Shown in pieces: positions 16,596 through 25,097 of a stretch of DNA of 64,000 bases (its first letter is position 1; every line of letters begins with the position of its first letter). Position numbers and translations under genes: made by a program. The stretch spans positions 124,001 to 188,000 of the forward strand of contig JACPTZ010000091.1 in the NCBI GenBank assembly GCA_016192525.1, given 5' to 3'. Below the pieces are notes generated by a model, which saw only the letters and a list, made by a program, of their open reading frames with translations, was not told the origin of the DNA and made no database searches. This stretch comes from Planctomycetota bacterium. GTDB lineage: Bacteria; Planctomycetota; MHYJ01; JACPTZ01.

Positions 16596-16754
16596 TAATC
16601 CATGGGGGTCTAACCGGTTGACAATGACCGCGGATGTCGGAAAGTAGCGCGTCACCGACTTGTCCTCCGCCGAGACCGCCTCCGCCACCGGCACGCCCGA
16701 GAACCAGACCGCCGCCAAGACGGGCGGCAGAATTTCCAAACGCGCCCGCCCCGG

Positions 16755-17585
16755 TCATTGCTGCCGCTGACGGAACGGGTTCCAGTCCCAGAGGCCGTTC
16801 CGATGCACGTGGTCGCCCACGTCGCGCATCCAGCGAAGCTCCTCGTCGCCCATGGGCTCGGAATCCAGGACCCGCAGGTTCTCCTGCATCTGCTCCAGGG
16901 TGGAGGGGCCGCTCAGACACATGTCCACGTGCGGATCGGTGAGCACGAACCGGTAGCAATCCGCCGCGCCCGGAGTCCGGGTCCCGGCCGGCATCCGTCT
17001 GGGATCGATGAGGTGCCCCCAGCGGGTGGTCGTGTAGGTGATTACGCCGGGGGCCCCGCCCGCCGAAGGCAGTTTGGGAAACACCTCGCGCTCGGCGCCG
17101 CGGTGCGCGGCGTTGTACCTGACCATGATGATGTCGAAGCGAGGGTCCTTGATGTAGGCCTCGAACATCGGCCGGTGATGGCATGAGATGGCGATGGCGC
17201 GGATCTTGCCCTCCTCCTTGAGCCTGACCGCCGCGTCCATGACGGCCGGCCCGGGCATCCGGTTGTACCAGCCCAGGAGGAGTACGTCGGCATGGTCCAG
17301 CCCCAGCGACTTCAGGGCCGAATGCAGACTGCGCCGCACGAGGCAACCCCATCTGGAGAAGGACTGGATGCAGACGACCAGGCCTTCGCGATGGGCGGGC
17401 GCGATGTGCCGGATGGCCTCCTTCATGGCCCTGGACCGCAGACTTCCCCAGTAGAAGTAGTTGCAGCCCCGCTCGAAAGCGAGCTCGTAGGCCGCTGCCG
17501 GAGCGCCGTAGGAAGCCCCGAAGCCCAAGGCCTTGACCCGAAGGCCGCTCCTTCCAAGGGTGCGCGTCTGCGCCAGGGCGGTCAT
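16755..17585 (-). CDS. Aldo/keto-reductase-like protein with altered active site
   Basis: The 276-residue protein follows the AKR (beta/alpha)8 barrel pattern: LGRSGLRVKALGFGASYG at the start, ALKSLGLDHADVLLLGWYN in the middle, KIRAIAISCHH, and the C-terminal DMCLSGPSTLEQMQENL. In active AKRs the tetrad is Asp-Tyr-Lys-His. Here the usual NFFDTA-x-x-Y segment reads NYFYWGSLRS, the Lys strand reads LVVCIQSFS and the His position reads LLLGWYN, so most of the tetrad is replaced. Either the chemistry differs or the protein is not a reductase. The ATG at 17585 is chosen because GAGGAC precedes it; an upstream ATG at 17627 would add 14 residues. Confidence 0.8.
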   Translation of the reverse strand: MTALAQTRTLGRSGLRVKALGFGASYGAPAAAYELAFERGCNYFYWGSLRSRAMKEAIRHIAPAHREGLVVCIQSFSRWGCLVRRSLHSALKSLGLDHADVLLLGWYNRMPGPAVMDAAVRLKEEGKIRAIAISCHHRPMFEAYIKDPRFDIIMVRYNAAHRGAEREVFPKLPSAGGAPGVITYTTTRWGHLIDPRRMPAGTRTPGAADCYRFVLTDPHVDMCLSGPSTLEQMQENLRVLDSEPMGDEELRWMRDVGDHVHRNGLWDWNPFRQRQQ

Positions 17586-17856
17586 GGTGCTGTCCTCTGA
17601 AGGAGATGGGCCGAATGACGTCCACAATCTATCGGATCATCCGCTGCATCGGCAAAAAAACCATCTCGTCTCGGGATTTTTCACATCACCTCCCGCCGGT
17701 CTGGAGAAACACGCTCCGCGAGGTGCTCCTCTCCGCGTCCGGCACCGCATGTCGGCTCTTGCGTCTTGCTGGATCGACATTTGCGGCGTGCATGCCGCGC
17801 CTGCCCTCACGGCGTCCGCCGCCGGACGCCCGTGGGGGGTGGGAATGGAGCCATCC

Positions 17857-19071
17857 ATGAAGAATCGCATGACGGGAAACGGGTACTTTCCGGCGCTGCT
17901 CCTGGTCGCGCTGGCCCTGTGGGGATGGGGCTGCACGACGAACGCGCCGACGGCGGGCAACCGATCGTCGCCGTCGACGACGGGGAAGTTGATCATCACC
18001 TCCGAGCCTCCCGTCCTGGCGGTGACCGTCACCGGGCCGAAGTACTGGCGGGCGAGCACGACCCGGATGGAACTCGCCGGACTGGCGCCCGGCGAGTATC
18101 GCCTCCAGAGTGCGCCGCTGGACGAGTTCGCCCCGACCGAGACCACCGTCACCGTCCGCGCCGGGGAGACCGCAACCGTCCATCTGACGCCACAGGTGAA
18201 CCCGGCCTGGAAACCGTCCACCCCCCCGGCCGTGCCGGCCGCGCCCGCCACCGGCGCCCGACTCCCCGCCGGCTTCTCGGCGGTGGGGACGGCGACCGAC
18301 CCGGCGAGCGGCCTGCCGATGCGGATCCGGTGCGACAAGATTGCCTACGAGCTTGTCCTGATCCCGGCCGGGGAGTTCACGATGGGGAGCCCGGACGGCG
18401 AGGGAATGGATGAAGAGCACCCACAGCACCGGGTTCATCTCGACGCGTACTACCTCGGGGTGACCGAGGTGAGCAACGGGCAGTTCCGGCAGTTCCGGCC
18501 CGAATACAACTCCTGCGACTTTGACGGGAAGACCCTGAACGCCGACAACCAGCCGGTGGTCGAGGTGACGTGGAAGGACGCGGAGTCGTTCTGCGTCTGG
18601 GCGGGGCTGGTCCTGCCGACGGAGGCGCAATGGGAGAAGGCGGCCCGGGGAGGGGACGGCCGGAAGTTTCCCTGGGGCCCGCTGTGGCCGCCGCCGCGGG
18701 GCTCGGGGAACTACCAGGACGCGACAACCGAGCGCACTCTCGTCGGTTTCTCCGGGATACCCAACTATGATGACGGCTATGCGGTGACGAGCCCGGTGGG
18801 GACATTCGGAACGGATGCCCCATACGGAACGCGGGATCTGAGCGGGAACGTCTCGGAATACTGCGCGGACCGTTATGCGGACAAGTACTCCGGCCGCGCG
18901 CCGGAGCGGAACCCGACGGGGCCGGCGAGCGGTCCGGACCGCGTGGCGCGCGGCGCGTCGTGGTACAGCAACGACCTGGTCGACATCCGGGTGGCCCACC
19001 GAGTCAAGGTCGCAGAGACGACCCAGGACAGCGGCACCGGTTTCCGGGGCGCGCTGGTGGTCTCCCGGTAA
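17857..19071 (+). CDS. Lipoprotein with formylglycine-generating-enzyme/SUMF1-like domain
   Basis: The 404-residue protein begins with a lipoprotein signal (membrane stretch then WGWGC, Cys about residue 26) and a PEGA-like beta domain (TSEPPVLAVTVTG, LAPGEYRLQS, about residues 40-110). After a Pro/Ala linker comes a SUMF1/FGE-sulfatase domain (LVLIPAGEFTMGSPDGEG, VVEVTWKDAESFCVWAGLVLPTEAQWEKAARG, DLSGNVSEY, GTGFRG; about residues 160-404). True formylglycine-generating enzymes oxidise a sulfatase cysteine. Secreted relatives like this are abundant in planctomycetes and often act as binding or assembly proteins, so catalysis is not claimed. No sulfatase gene is nearby. The start ATG has GGAG a few bases upstream. 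Confidence 0.88.
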   Translation: MKNRMTGNGYFPALLLVALALWGWGCTTNAPTAGNRSSPSTTGKLIITSEPPVLAVTVTGPKYWRASTTRMELAGLAPGEYRLQSAPLDEFAPTETTVTVRAGETATVHLTPQVNPAWKPSTPPAVPAAPATGARLPAGFSAVGTATDPASGLPMRIRCDKIAYELVLIPAGEFTMGSPDGEGMDEEHPQHRVHLDAYYLGVTEVSNGQFRQFRPEYNSCDFDGKTLNADNQPVVEVTWKDAESFCVWAGLVLPTEAQWEKAARGGDGRKFPWGPLWPPPRGSGNYQDATTERTLVGFSGIPNYDDGYAVTSPVGTFGTDAPYGTRDLSGNVSEYCADRYADKYSGRAPERNPTGPASGPDRVARGASWYSNDLVDIRVAHRVKVAETTQDSGTGFRGALVVSR

Positions 19072-19091
19072 TCGCGAAAGGGAGAAGAATC

Positions 19092-20942
19092 GTGAAACAG
19101 CCGAGCAATCTGGCCCTGGGCGCGGTGGCGGTGCTGCTCGCCTGCCTCCAGTGCGGAACGACGCCGGCGGACGATGGCGCGGCTCCGGCACCGGTGATGA
19201 AGCTCAGCGCCGCGCTTGAATGGGAGGATCGCGCGGGGGCCGCGGGGCGCGAGGAGTTCTTCGCGAACCTGTCCCCGGCCGAACTGAAAGACGGGGCGTT
19301 CTGGATCCTCTTCCGGAAAGTCGAGGGCGCGCTGCGGCCGGCGGTGGTGGTCAACGGCGAGGTCAAGACGGTCGGGCCACAGGTCACCGAAATCGTCGAG
19401 CTGACGGTGGCGATCACCTGCACGGGAGGCGAGACCGACAAGCGCCTCACCCGGGTCCTCTTCAGCGACCGCCGGGTCCTCGGGCCGAAGGTCCCGCACC
19501 CGGACGACCTCTACTGCGCCTCAGTCGTCCACACGGCGGTCACCGGGCGGCCGCCGACGGACGCCGCTTCGGTCCCGGAGGAGTTGCGGGCGCGGGCGCA
19601 GCGGACGCTGGCGCTCAACGCGGCGTTTGTCGCCGACGCGGACCGATACGCGCGCGAGATCGAACAGGCCTTCGCGGTCCGCACCCGCTACGCCCTCCCG
19701 CGGGTCCTGCTGGCGGCCGAGGAGTGGATGGAGATCCCCGCCGAGAAAAAGCCGGCGTCGGGGGGAGGCGGACCGTTCGGCACCCCGCTCGACGAGCAGA
19801 TCTTCGGCGGAGAGGAGCCGCCGCCGGCGCTCGCGCCCACCTACTCGCTCGATCTCTGCCTCGACCGGATCGAGGCGGAGGGGAAACACGCGGTGGCGTT
19901 CCAGACCGCCCGATCCCTCTTCAACGACGTCCTCGAGGGAAAGATCATCAGCCAGGCCACCGGCGGCAAACGCCGGATCCTCACCGCGACGGCGGTCTTC
20001 GGCCAGATGGAGCGGAACCGGCAGGAGAAAGGGATCGCCAACGAGACGATCGTGGTAACGGGGAGCAACCGGGGGCCGCTCGACCGCTGCACACTGCTCT
20101 GGCCGTCGGCCCGGACGGAGATCGTCTCGTTCCTGACCGCCCACCCTGCGGCGAAGGTGGTGATCCCCCGCGACCCGGTCGTCTTCTTCGCGGGAAAGAA
20201 TCCGGCCTACGGGATGTACGCGTGGTACGAGGTGGAACCGGAGACCGGGCGTCTGGTCGGGGTCCTCCCCAGCGGCCTGCACGGCGCCTCCGAGGAGTGG
20301 GCGGCGCTTGTCAAGATCCTCGGCGACGAATCGCTCAGCCGGCTGAAGGAGATGGTCGGCCGCGAGGGGGGCCCCCACGCCTTCTTCGGAACGGTGGCCG
20401 GGCTCTACGTGTCGTCGGCCGGCCTCCTCGACGCGGTCAACCTGGTCCTCGCCAACCCCGAGCTGGCGGCACTCTCGGACGCGGAGTGGAAGAAGTTCCT
20501 CGCCGACCACTCGATCGCGTACGCCCGCCAGTTTCTCGAGGCCAACGCCGACCTCTACGATTCCTACTCCTCCCGGGTGGGGTTCTGGGGCGGGGTGGCG
20601 GCGCTCACCGCCAACTTCGACGGCGCGGACGCGGCCCGTCAGTGCCTGAACCACGCCTGGACGGACGTCAAGGCTCGGGCGAGCAACGAGGCGAAGGAGT
20701 GGCTGGCGGGGAAGCACGACGAACTCCAGACGGAGGCGCGCACCGCCCTGCTGGAGGAGGTGACGGGCAGGTTTGGCCAGCGGGGGGCGATCGCCAAGGA
20801 GCTTATCGAGCAGGTCCGCGAGAGATACAACCTCGGGGTGGAAGCGGTCCCGGGGTGGGTCGAGGATTCCGCCCCGCACGTCCGGGAGATCATCGAGGAG
20901 CTCGAGAACCCGACCCCGGCCCCGACCCCGCCGGCGCGGTAG
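19092..20942 (+). CDS. Hypothetical secreted lipoprotein, 616 residues
   Basis: The GTG start at 19092 follows GGGAGAAG and lies 20 bases after the SUMF1-type gene, so the two probably form an operon. The N-terminus is a signal with a lipobox-like LACLQC (Cys about residue 21), then about 590 soluble residues. I recognise no domain. Visible features are an Ala/Glu-rich alpha-helical C-terminal third (about residues 470-605) ending in a Pro-rich tail (NPTPAPTPPAR), and a Gly/Pro linker near residues 220-240. It may be a periplasmic or surface partner of the SUMF1-like lipoprotein; this rests on position only. Confidence 0.75.
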   Translation: MKQPSNLALGAVAVLLACLQCGTTPADDGAAPAPVMKLSAALEWEDRAGAAGREEFFANLSPAELKDGAFWILFRKVEGALRPAVVVNGEVKTVGPQVTEIVELTVAITCTGGETDKRLTRVLFSDRRVLGPKVPHPDDLYCASVVHTAVTGRPPTDAASVPEELRARAQRTLALNAAFVADADRYAREIEQAFAVRTRYALPRVLLAAEEWMEIPAEKKPASGGGGPFGTPLDEQIFGGEEPPPALAPTYSLDLCLDRIEAEGKHAVAFQTARSLFNDVLEGKIISQATGGKRRILTATAVFGQMERNRQEKGIANETIVVTGSNRGPLDRCTLLWPSARTEIVSFLTAHPAAKVVIPRDPVVFFAGKNPAYGMYAWYEVEPETGRLVGVLPSGLHGASEEWAALVKILGDESLSRLKEMVGREGGPHAFFGTVAGLYVSSAGLLDAVNLVLANPELAALSDAEWKKFLADHSIAYARQFLEANADLYDSYSSRVGFWGGVAALTANFDGADAARQCLNHAWTDVKARASNEAKEWLAGKHDELQTEARTALLEEVTGRFGQRGAIAKELIEQVRERYNLGVEAVPGWVEDSAPHVREIIEELENPTPAPTPPAR

Positions 20943-21591
20943 GCAGCGGGCGGACGCGGATCAACCATGGGGCCCGAGTCGTCCCAACACTCTTCCGTTC
21001 CTCGTATGGTCAACCGTCAAGACGCGGTCGGCGAGGCAACGGGGGAATGCGCGGTCCAAGGCCTGTCTGACACCTCCTCCGGCGAAGGCGCAGGAACGGT
21101 AGGACAGGCTTTCCAGCCTGTCCGAATCCGCCGGGAATTCTTTTGACGTCGTGCGCCTCACAGGTGTAGCGTGCGTCGTGGGGAAGGCACAGGCCTGTAC
21201 CCCCTCCCCCCGCTGAGTCCAGAGTCCTCAGAAGCTGATCGAGGAGGTCCTGGCCGATCTCGACGAGGTGCGGCGGAGTCGAAAGAACTCCGGCGTGTTC
21301 CTGTAGGCGGTCTCGCAGGAGACTTGCAGAGGGAGGGATTGATGCCGGTCCAGCAATTCAGGGGCAAGAATGGTGTGGAGATGGCACCGTTGTCCCCTCT
21401 CGGCGATTCGATCGGATCATCATCCTGTGAGCGCAGAGGGCGAGATCCGCGCACACAACGCTTTTACGCCTGCCCGCCCTTCGTGTGGCGGGAGCGCACT
21501 ACGAACGGCGCGGGGCCGTTCGTAGTGCGTCCCGTAAGGGCGCACTGTTGTTGCCGTTGTAGTTGCTGCTGTTCGATCTGCACGGGATCCC
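20943..21591. other. Gene-poor stretch with repeats
   Basis: I see no convincing gene here. It contains one short repeat of the GGACAGGCTTTCCAGCCTGTCC type (21098-21130), a C/G-tract near 21190-21205, gene-like scraps without start or frame, and a third copy of the TTCGTAGTGCGTCCCGT repeat (21516-21575) that also brackets higBA. Confidence 0.5.
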
Positions 21592-22011
21592 GTGGAACCA
21601 AGGGTCCTGCAGACGATCCGCAGCGCCCCGTGCCGCGCTATCCTGCGCAAGATTGCCGCGACCCCCTTCCCGATCCGGTTCAACCGGGGGGAATTGCGCG
21701 AGAGGTTGTCACCGTCGGAGGGGAACGTCCTGGACAACTTCCTGACGAAGATGAACGGTCTCGGCGTCATCCGTCCGGACCCGGAGGGCGGCCGGGGCGC
21801 GTACCGATTCGTGAATCAACTGCACTACGTCTACTTCTGGCGCGAGGGCCAGCGCGCGAGGGGGAGGCGAAGAAGGCTGATCAAGATCGGGCGCCGATAC
21901 GGCCCGACGCGGGGAGCCGCGACGATGGCGGCGCGGCAACTCGAGACGAGCGTTCGAGAGGCGACGCCGGCATCGGGGCTGAGTCGTGTGTGCGAGATCG
22001 TCAGAAAGTGA
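21592..22011 (+). pseudogene. Winged-helix C-terminal fragment of an ATPase (copy A)
   Basis: The 139-codon frame (GTG start, no good Shine-Dalgarno sequence) contains FNRGELRERLSPSEGNVLDNFLTKMNGLGVIRPDPEGGRGAYRFVNQLHYVYFWREGQRA-like sequence. This is what the C-terminal winged helix of archaeal-type AAA ATPases looks like: a helix-turn-helix, then a wing and an aromatic tail. The ATPase core is missing. The segment 21655-21862 is about 92% identical to 22763-22966. The last 50 codons are unrelated. I take it as a remnant that may or may not be translated. Confidence 0.5.
21655..21862 (+). repeat. Direct repeat A (about 205 bp) upstream of brnTA
   Basis: It begins GCCGCGACCCCCTTCCCGAT and is repeated at 22763-22966 with roughly 15 differences. 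The two copies bracket brnT-brnA in the same orientation. Confidence 0.75.
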
Positions 22012-22163
22012 ACGGCGCATGGGCGGTTCGGAGCATTGTTACGAGTTGCGGTCCCGGCCACGAGTTGCTTCATTATCGGTCAACCGGGCCGGCGGGTGAA
22101 TGGACCGTGGAGACGGTCGTGAAGGCGGCCTCGTAGGACCCCCTTTCGGCGCGGGAGGAAGAC

Positions 22164-22442
22164 GTGGAACCGTACTTCTCGTGGGATCACGACAAGGCAC
22201 GGAGAAACCTGCAGAAGCACGGTGTCGGATTTGAGGAAGCGGCGACTGTCTTCCCCGATCCGCTCGCCAGGATCACGCTGGATCCGGAGCACTCCGAACG
22301 AGACACTCGCGAGTTGATACTCGGTGAGTCTTGTGCAGGGCGCCTCATCGTGGTATCATTTGTGGAGCGTGGTGAGGCAGTCCGAATCATCAGCGCCCGC
22401 CTCGCGACGAGAACGGAGCGGCATGAATACGAAGAAGGCTAG
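22164..22442 (+). CDS. brnT: BrnT-family ribonuclease toxin
   Basis: BrnT is a RelE-fold ribonuclease toxin neutralised by BrnA. The 92 residues fit the family from end to end: FSWDHDKARRNLQKHGVGFEEAATVFPDPLA, HSERDTRELILGESCAGRLIVVSF, VRIISARLATRTERHEYEEG. The start is GTG with GGGAGGA about six bases upstream. Its end overlaps the antitoxin start, the usual toxin-first order of this system. The antitoxin normally represses the operon as part of a complex. A 205-bp direct repeat flanks the pair on both sides. Confidence 0.93.
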   Translation: MEPYFSWDHDKARRNLQKHGVGFEEAATVFPDPLARITLDPEHSERDTRELILGESCAGRLIVVSFVERGEAVRIISARLATRTERHEYEEG

Positions 22443-22650
22443 CATGCAACCCGCGAAGCGGAGTCGCGACGAAATGCGGCCGGAGTACGACTTTTCAAAC
22501 GCCCGGCCAAACCGGTTCGCGAAGCGCTTTGCTCGTGGCCGAGCGGGCGGCGTTCTCGTTCTGCTGGAACCCGATGTCGCAAAGGCGTTCAAATCAAGCG
22601 AGAAGCTTAACGCATTTCTGCGAGCCACGCTGGCGGCGGTCAAGGGCTGA
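22423..22650 (+). CDS. brnA: BrnA-family antitoxin
   Basis: The 75-residue partner of BrnT carries the DEMRPEYDFSNARPNRFAKRF segment that is conserved in BrnA and a C-terminal ribbon-helix-helix-like part (GGVLVLLEPDVAKAFKSSEKLNAFLRATL), which would bind the operator. Start ATG 22423 has GGAG five bases upstream and overlaps brnT by 20 bases. ATG 22444, after the brnT stop, is an alternative that removes seven residues. Both keep the conserved part. Confidence 0.88.
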   Translation: MNTKKASMQPAKRSRDEMRPEYDFSNARPNRFAKRFARGRAGGVLVLLEPDVAKAFKSSEKLNAFLRATLAAVKG

Positions 22651-22665
22651 CGCTGACGGGGACCG

Positions 22666-23016
22666 TTGAAGAGCGACGAGTCCCGTTCAAGGGGGCGGAG
22701 CGAACAGTCTCCGGCGCGACAAGCCAGGGTCGTGAGCCACGACACGGTCCGCGCCACAAGCGCCGCGACCCCCTTCCCGATCCGGTTCAACCGGGGAGAA
22801 TTGCGCGAGAAGTTGTCACCGTCGGAGGGGAAGGTCCTGGACAACTTCCCGACGAAGATGAAGGGTCTCGGCGTCATCCGTCCGGACACGGAGGGCGGCC
22901 GGGGCGCCTACCGGTTTGTGAATCAACTGCACTACGTCCACTTCCGGCTCGAGGGCCAGCGCGCGTGGGCCGAGTGGGCCGACAAGCCGCGCTACCGGCC
23001 GACTACAAAGGGCTAG
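22666..23016 (+). pseudogene. Winged-helix C-terminal fragment of an ATPase (copy B)
   Basis: This second copy of the fragment at 21592-22011 reads FNRGELREKLSPSEGKVLDN, GVIRPDTEGGRGAYRFVNQL and HYVHFRLEGQRAWAEWADKP. It lacks the ATPase domain. The frame begins 15 bases after the brnA stop, but its first 35 codons have no family resemblance. The direct repeat part is 22763-22966. Confidence 0.5.
22763..22966 (+). repeat. Direct repeat B (about 205 bp) downstream of brnTA
   Basis: Same orientation as copy A (21655-21862); one-base differences only, no gaps seen. Recombination between the copies would delete brnTA. Confidence 0.75.
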
Positions 23017-23109
23017 TTCTGCCGCTTGTGGAGGGGGGGCGTTCACGCGGGATGCACCCGGCATAGGAAGTGACGAGTTCCACGGTTTGGACCATAGCGG
23101 GGAGGAGGC

Positions 23110-23985
23110 ATGCGCGCTGACCACTTGGTCAAGGACCTTGAGCAGTTCTGGGAGGATCTCACCCGTCACAAGGAACTTTGGGAGAACTCGTTCGGAGACT
23201 CTCACCTCGACGCTGCGGAGTTTCCGATTCGCAACGTAGAGGAGTTGCGCACGCAATGTCGCGGTCTTGCGCGGTCGTTGGGACGGCTACGCCCCTTTCT
23301 GACCAAGTTTCGCCCGTCTTGGATTATGGAACATCCGGCGTCCCGCGTCACTTGGGATGCGTTGGAAGAAGCCGTTTCTCCCGACGCGCTTCCGCTCCGC
23401 AAGGGACCTTCACTGGAAGCAGTTCTTCCACTGATTAACCAGGTCATTGGACAGGTAAAGGCGTTCGGTTCAGATGTGGAGATCTCGGTGGACCCAGAGT
23501 CGCCGACATCGATCGCGAAGAGAGGAGGTCCGGAACGGATTATTGGGTTGCTTCTGCGTTTCCATCTTGTCGCGCAGCAGCTTCGGCGAAGACACGACGC
23601 GCGCGCCACTCTTGACATTAAAGATGAATATGACGCTCAGGATCTCCTGCACAGTCTCTTGCGGCTCTTCTTTGATGACATCCGTGCGGAGGAATGTACT
23701 CCCAGCTACGCTGGCGGGTCATCAAGAATGGACTTCTTGATCAAGGCGGAAAAGACCGTCGTGGAAGTGAAGATGACCCGCGAATCGCTGACGGAACGCC
23801 AGGTCGGGACGGAGCTGATCCAAGACAGCGCTCGGTACTCCGGTCATGAAGACTGCCGGACATTGATCTGTTTCGTGTACGACCCGCAAGGTCGAATCGG
23901 AAATCCAGAGGGCCTTGAGAAGGATCTGTCGCGAGACGAAGGGAACTTGAAGGTCCGCGTACTCGTCGTCCCAAGAGAGACATAG
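23110..23985 (+). CDS. PD-(D/E)XK nuclease (REase DpnII/MboI-like)
   Basis: The C-terminal part (about residues 175-290) is a restriction-endonuclease-like domain common in defence islands: DAQDLLHSLLRLFFDDIRAEE, YAGGSSRMDFLIKAEKTVVEVKMTRE with catalytic Asp and Glu-x-Lys (MDF and VEVK), then LICFVYDPQGRIGNPEGLEKDL. The first 170 residues are an alpha-helical region without a recognised domain. No methyltransferase is adjacent, so it is a solitary nuclease whose target and control are unknown. Base composition is clearly less GC-rich than the flanking housekeeping DNA, consistent with recent transfer. The ATG has GGGGAGGAGGC upstream. Confidence 0.85.
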   Translation: MRADHLVKDLEQFWEDLTRHKELWENSFGDSHLDAAEFPIRNVEELRTQCRGLARSLGRLRPFLTKFRPSWIMEHPASRVTWDALEEAVSPDALPLRKGPSLEAVLPLINQVIGQVKAFGSDVEISVDPESPTSIAKRGGPERIIGLLLRFHLVAQQLRRRHDARATLDIKDEYDAQDLLHSLLRLFFDDIRAEECTPSYAGGSSRMDFLIKAEKTVVEVKMTRESLTERQVGTELIQDSARYSGHEDCRTLICFVYDPQGRIGNPEGLEKDLSRDEGNLKVRVLVVPRET

Positions 23986-24100
23986 CCGACAGAAACGGGG
24001 TGTGCAACGTCGTGGAGACCACGTTTGCGCAGACCACGTCTTGGGACATAGACCCGGGCACATCATGACGCGGTCCGCATTAACCTGGGGGAGGTGCGTC

Positions 24101-24835
24101 GTGGGCACAAAGGAACTTCAGGTCCTTATCAAGAAACTGCGCGATGCCGAGCTCGAAATGAGATGAGGCAAGGCGGGGTTTCTGGACGCGGTCTTTCTTG
24201 CCCCAAGCAAGTTATGGGCCAGAATGACAGGTGGCGAATCGTGGTACTGGGACAAAGTCATGTGTGAAGCTGAAGGGAAGGATTTCCGCGAAATGTGGGA
24301 CACGTCTGAGCGCGGCGACTGGCTGTTATGGCTTTCGATCCACATGATTGGCAGGAATGGCTGGCCGACGCATCACCAAGTTGTCTCAGCCTCTTGCCAA
24401 TGTGCGAGACTGGCACTAATGCATGTCAAGTCCGGCGAAGCTCGCCCGGTTAAGGCCATCGAAATGGCTGAAGCATGGGTTCGCGGACAGGCGACACTCG
24501 AAGAAGTGCGCGCTGTCGGTCATGCAGCCGATTACATGGATCATGACGATGCGGCCTACTGCGCGGCCCAGGCAGCAACATCCGCAGCTCAGGCAGTTTG
24601 CGCCGAAGAGGACGGCTCCTGTTTTCGCTTGGCCTATGTCGCCAGTGACGCGGCCAAATGGGCTGCATGGGCGGCGAGTTACGGAGTTTTCGCGGCGCAT
24701 CTTCAAGTCGGGGAATTTGGTCCTACGGCCGAAGAGGCGAGGGACCTTGCGGAGAAAACGACTCTGCGGGAGTGCGCGAACATCGTGCGGCGGATACTGC
24801 GCGTTCCAAACGAATGGCCTGGACCGGGTCGATAG
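24101..24835 (+). pseudogene. Immunity-like protein gene with in-frame TGA after codon 21
   Basis: The frame opens at GTG 24101, seven bases after a GGGGAGG Shine-Dalgarno sequence, runs 21 codons, meets TGA at 24164-24166 and continues open in the same frame to TAG at 24835. The C-terminal part (DWLLWLSIHMIGR, VSASCQCARLALMHV, KAIEMAEAWVRGQATLEEVRA, then Ala-rich helices and a closing CANIVRR) resembles a family usually annotated as putative immunity protein. Translation could restart at ATG 24224 to give 203 residues. No Cys-x-x redox motif surrounds the TGA, so a selenocysteine is unlikely and a nonsense mutation or sequencing error is favoured. Confidence 0.6.
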
Positions 24836-24864
24836 GTTGTCAGTTTTCTGCTGGCCCGGACCGT

Positions 24865-24971
24865 GGCCCGGACCGCATCGACAGTGGTCAGTTTCTGATG
24901 AGACCCTCGCAACTGTCGATCGGCTCCGCGTCACTGGAGTCCTTCCGCATGGTCGAAGGGAAGGCGTAATG
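24865..24971 (+). repeat. Leader repeat A with inverted-repeat operator, before darT
   Basis: About 105 bp, near 85-90% identical to 27062-27165. It contains CGACAGTGG (24879-24887) and CAACTGTCG (24910-24918), an inverted repeat separated by 22 bp. The repeat ends at the start codon of the small reading frame in front of darT, just as the other copy ends at the abiEi start codon. Confidence 0.7.
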
Positions 24972-25097
24972 CACACTCTCGCCGCAGTGTTCGCCCTCGC
25001 CAGAACGGAGCCGCGGGACAGGGCGGTTACACTGACCGACGCTGACGAAGAACCGGCCAATGGCGTCGATGAGACACCCGGGGAGGCCGAGGCGTGA
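24969..25097 (+). CDS. Small 42-residue protein translationally coupled to darT
   Basis: The ATG directly follows the shared leader repeat (AGGGAAGGCGTA before it), and the stop overlaps the darT GTG start (25094-25097), so translation of darT may depend on it. The product starts with a short hydrophobic stretch (HTLAAVFALA) and has an acidic tail (DADEEPANGVDETPGEAEA). I recognise no family. It could be a leader peptide, a third DarTG component or the scrap of a former gene. Confidence 0.5.
   Translation: MHTLAAVFALARTEPRDRAVTLTDADEEPANGVDETPGEAEA

Noticed and set aside
18960-19091. A longer start for the 616-residue lipoprotein gene that would overlap the SUMF1-type gene
   Set aside because: The upstream part is antisense-like Arg/Gly-rich sequence, while GTG 19092 has a Shine-Dalgarno sequence and begins a lipoprotein signal.
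24164-24166. TGA in the immunity-like gene as a second selenocysteine codon
   Set aside because: No Cys-x-x or other redox motif surrounds it, and downstream pairing (GGCAAG/CTTGCC) is weak and distant. A nonsense change or error is more likely.
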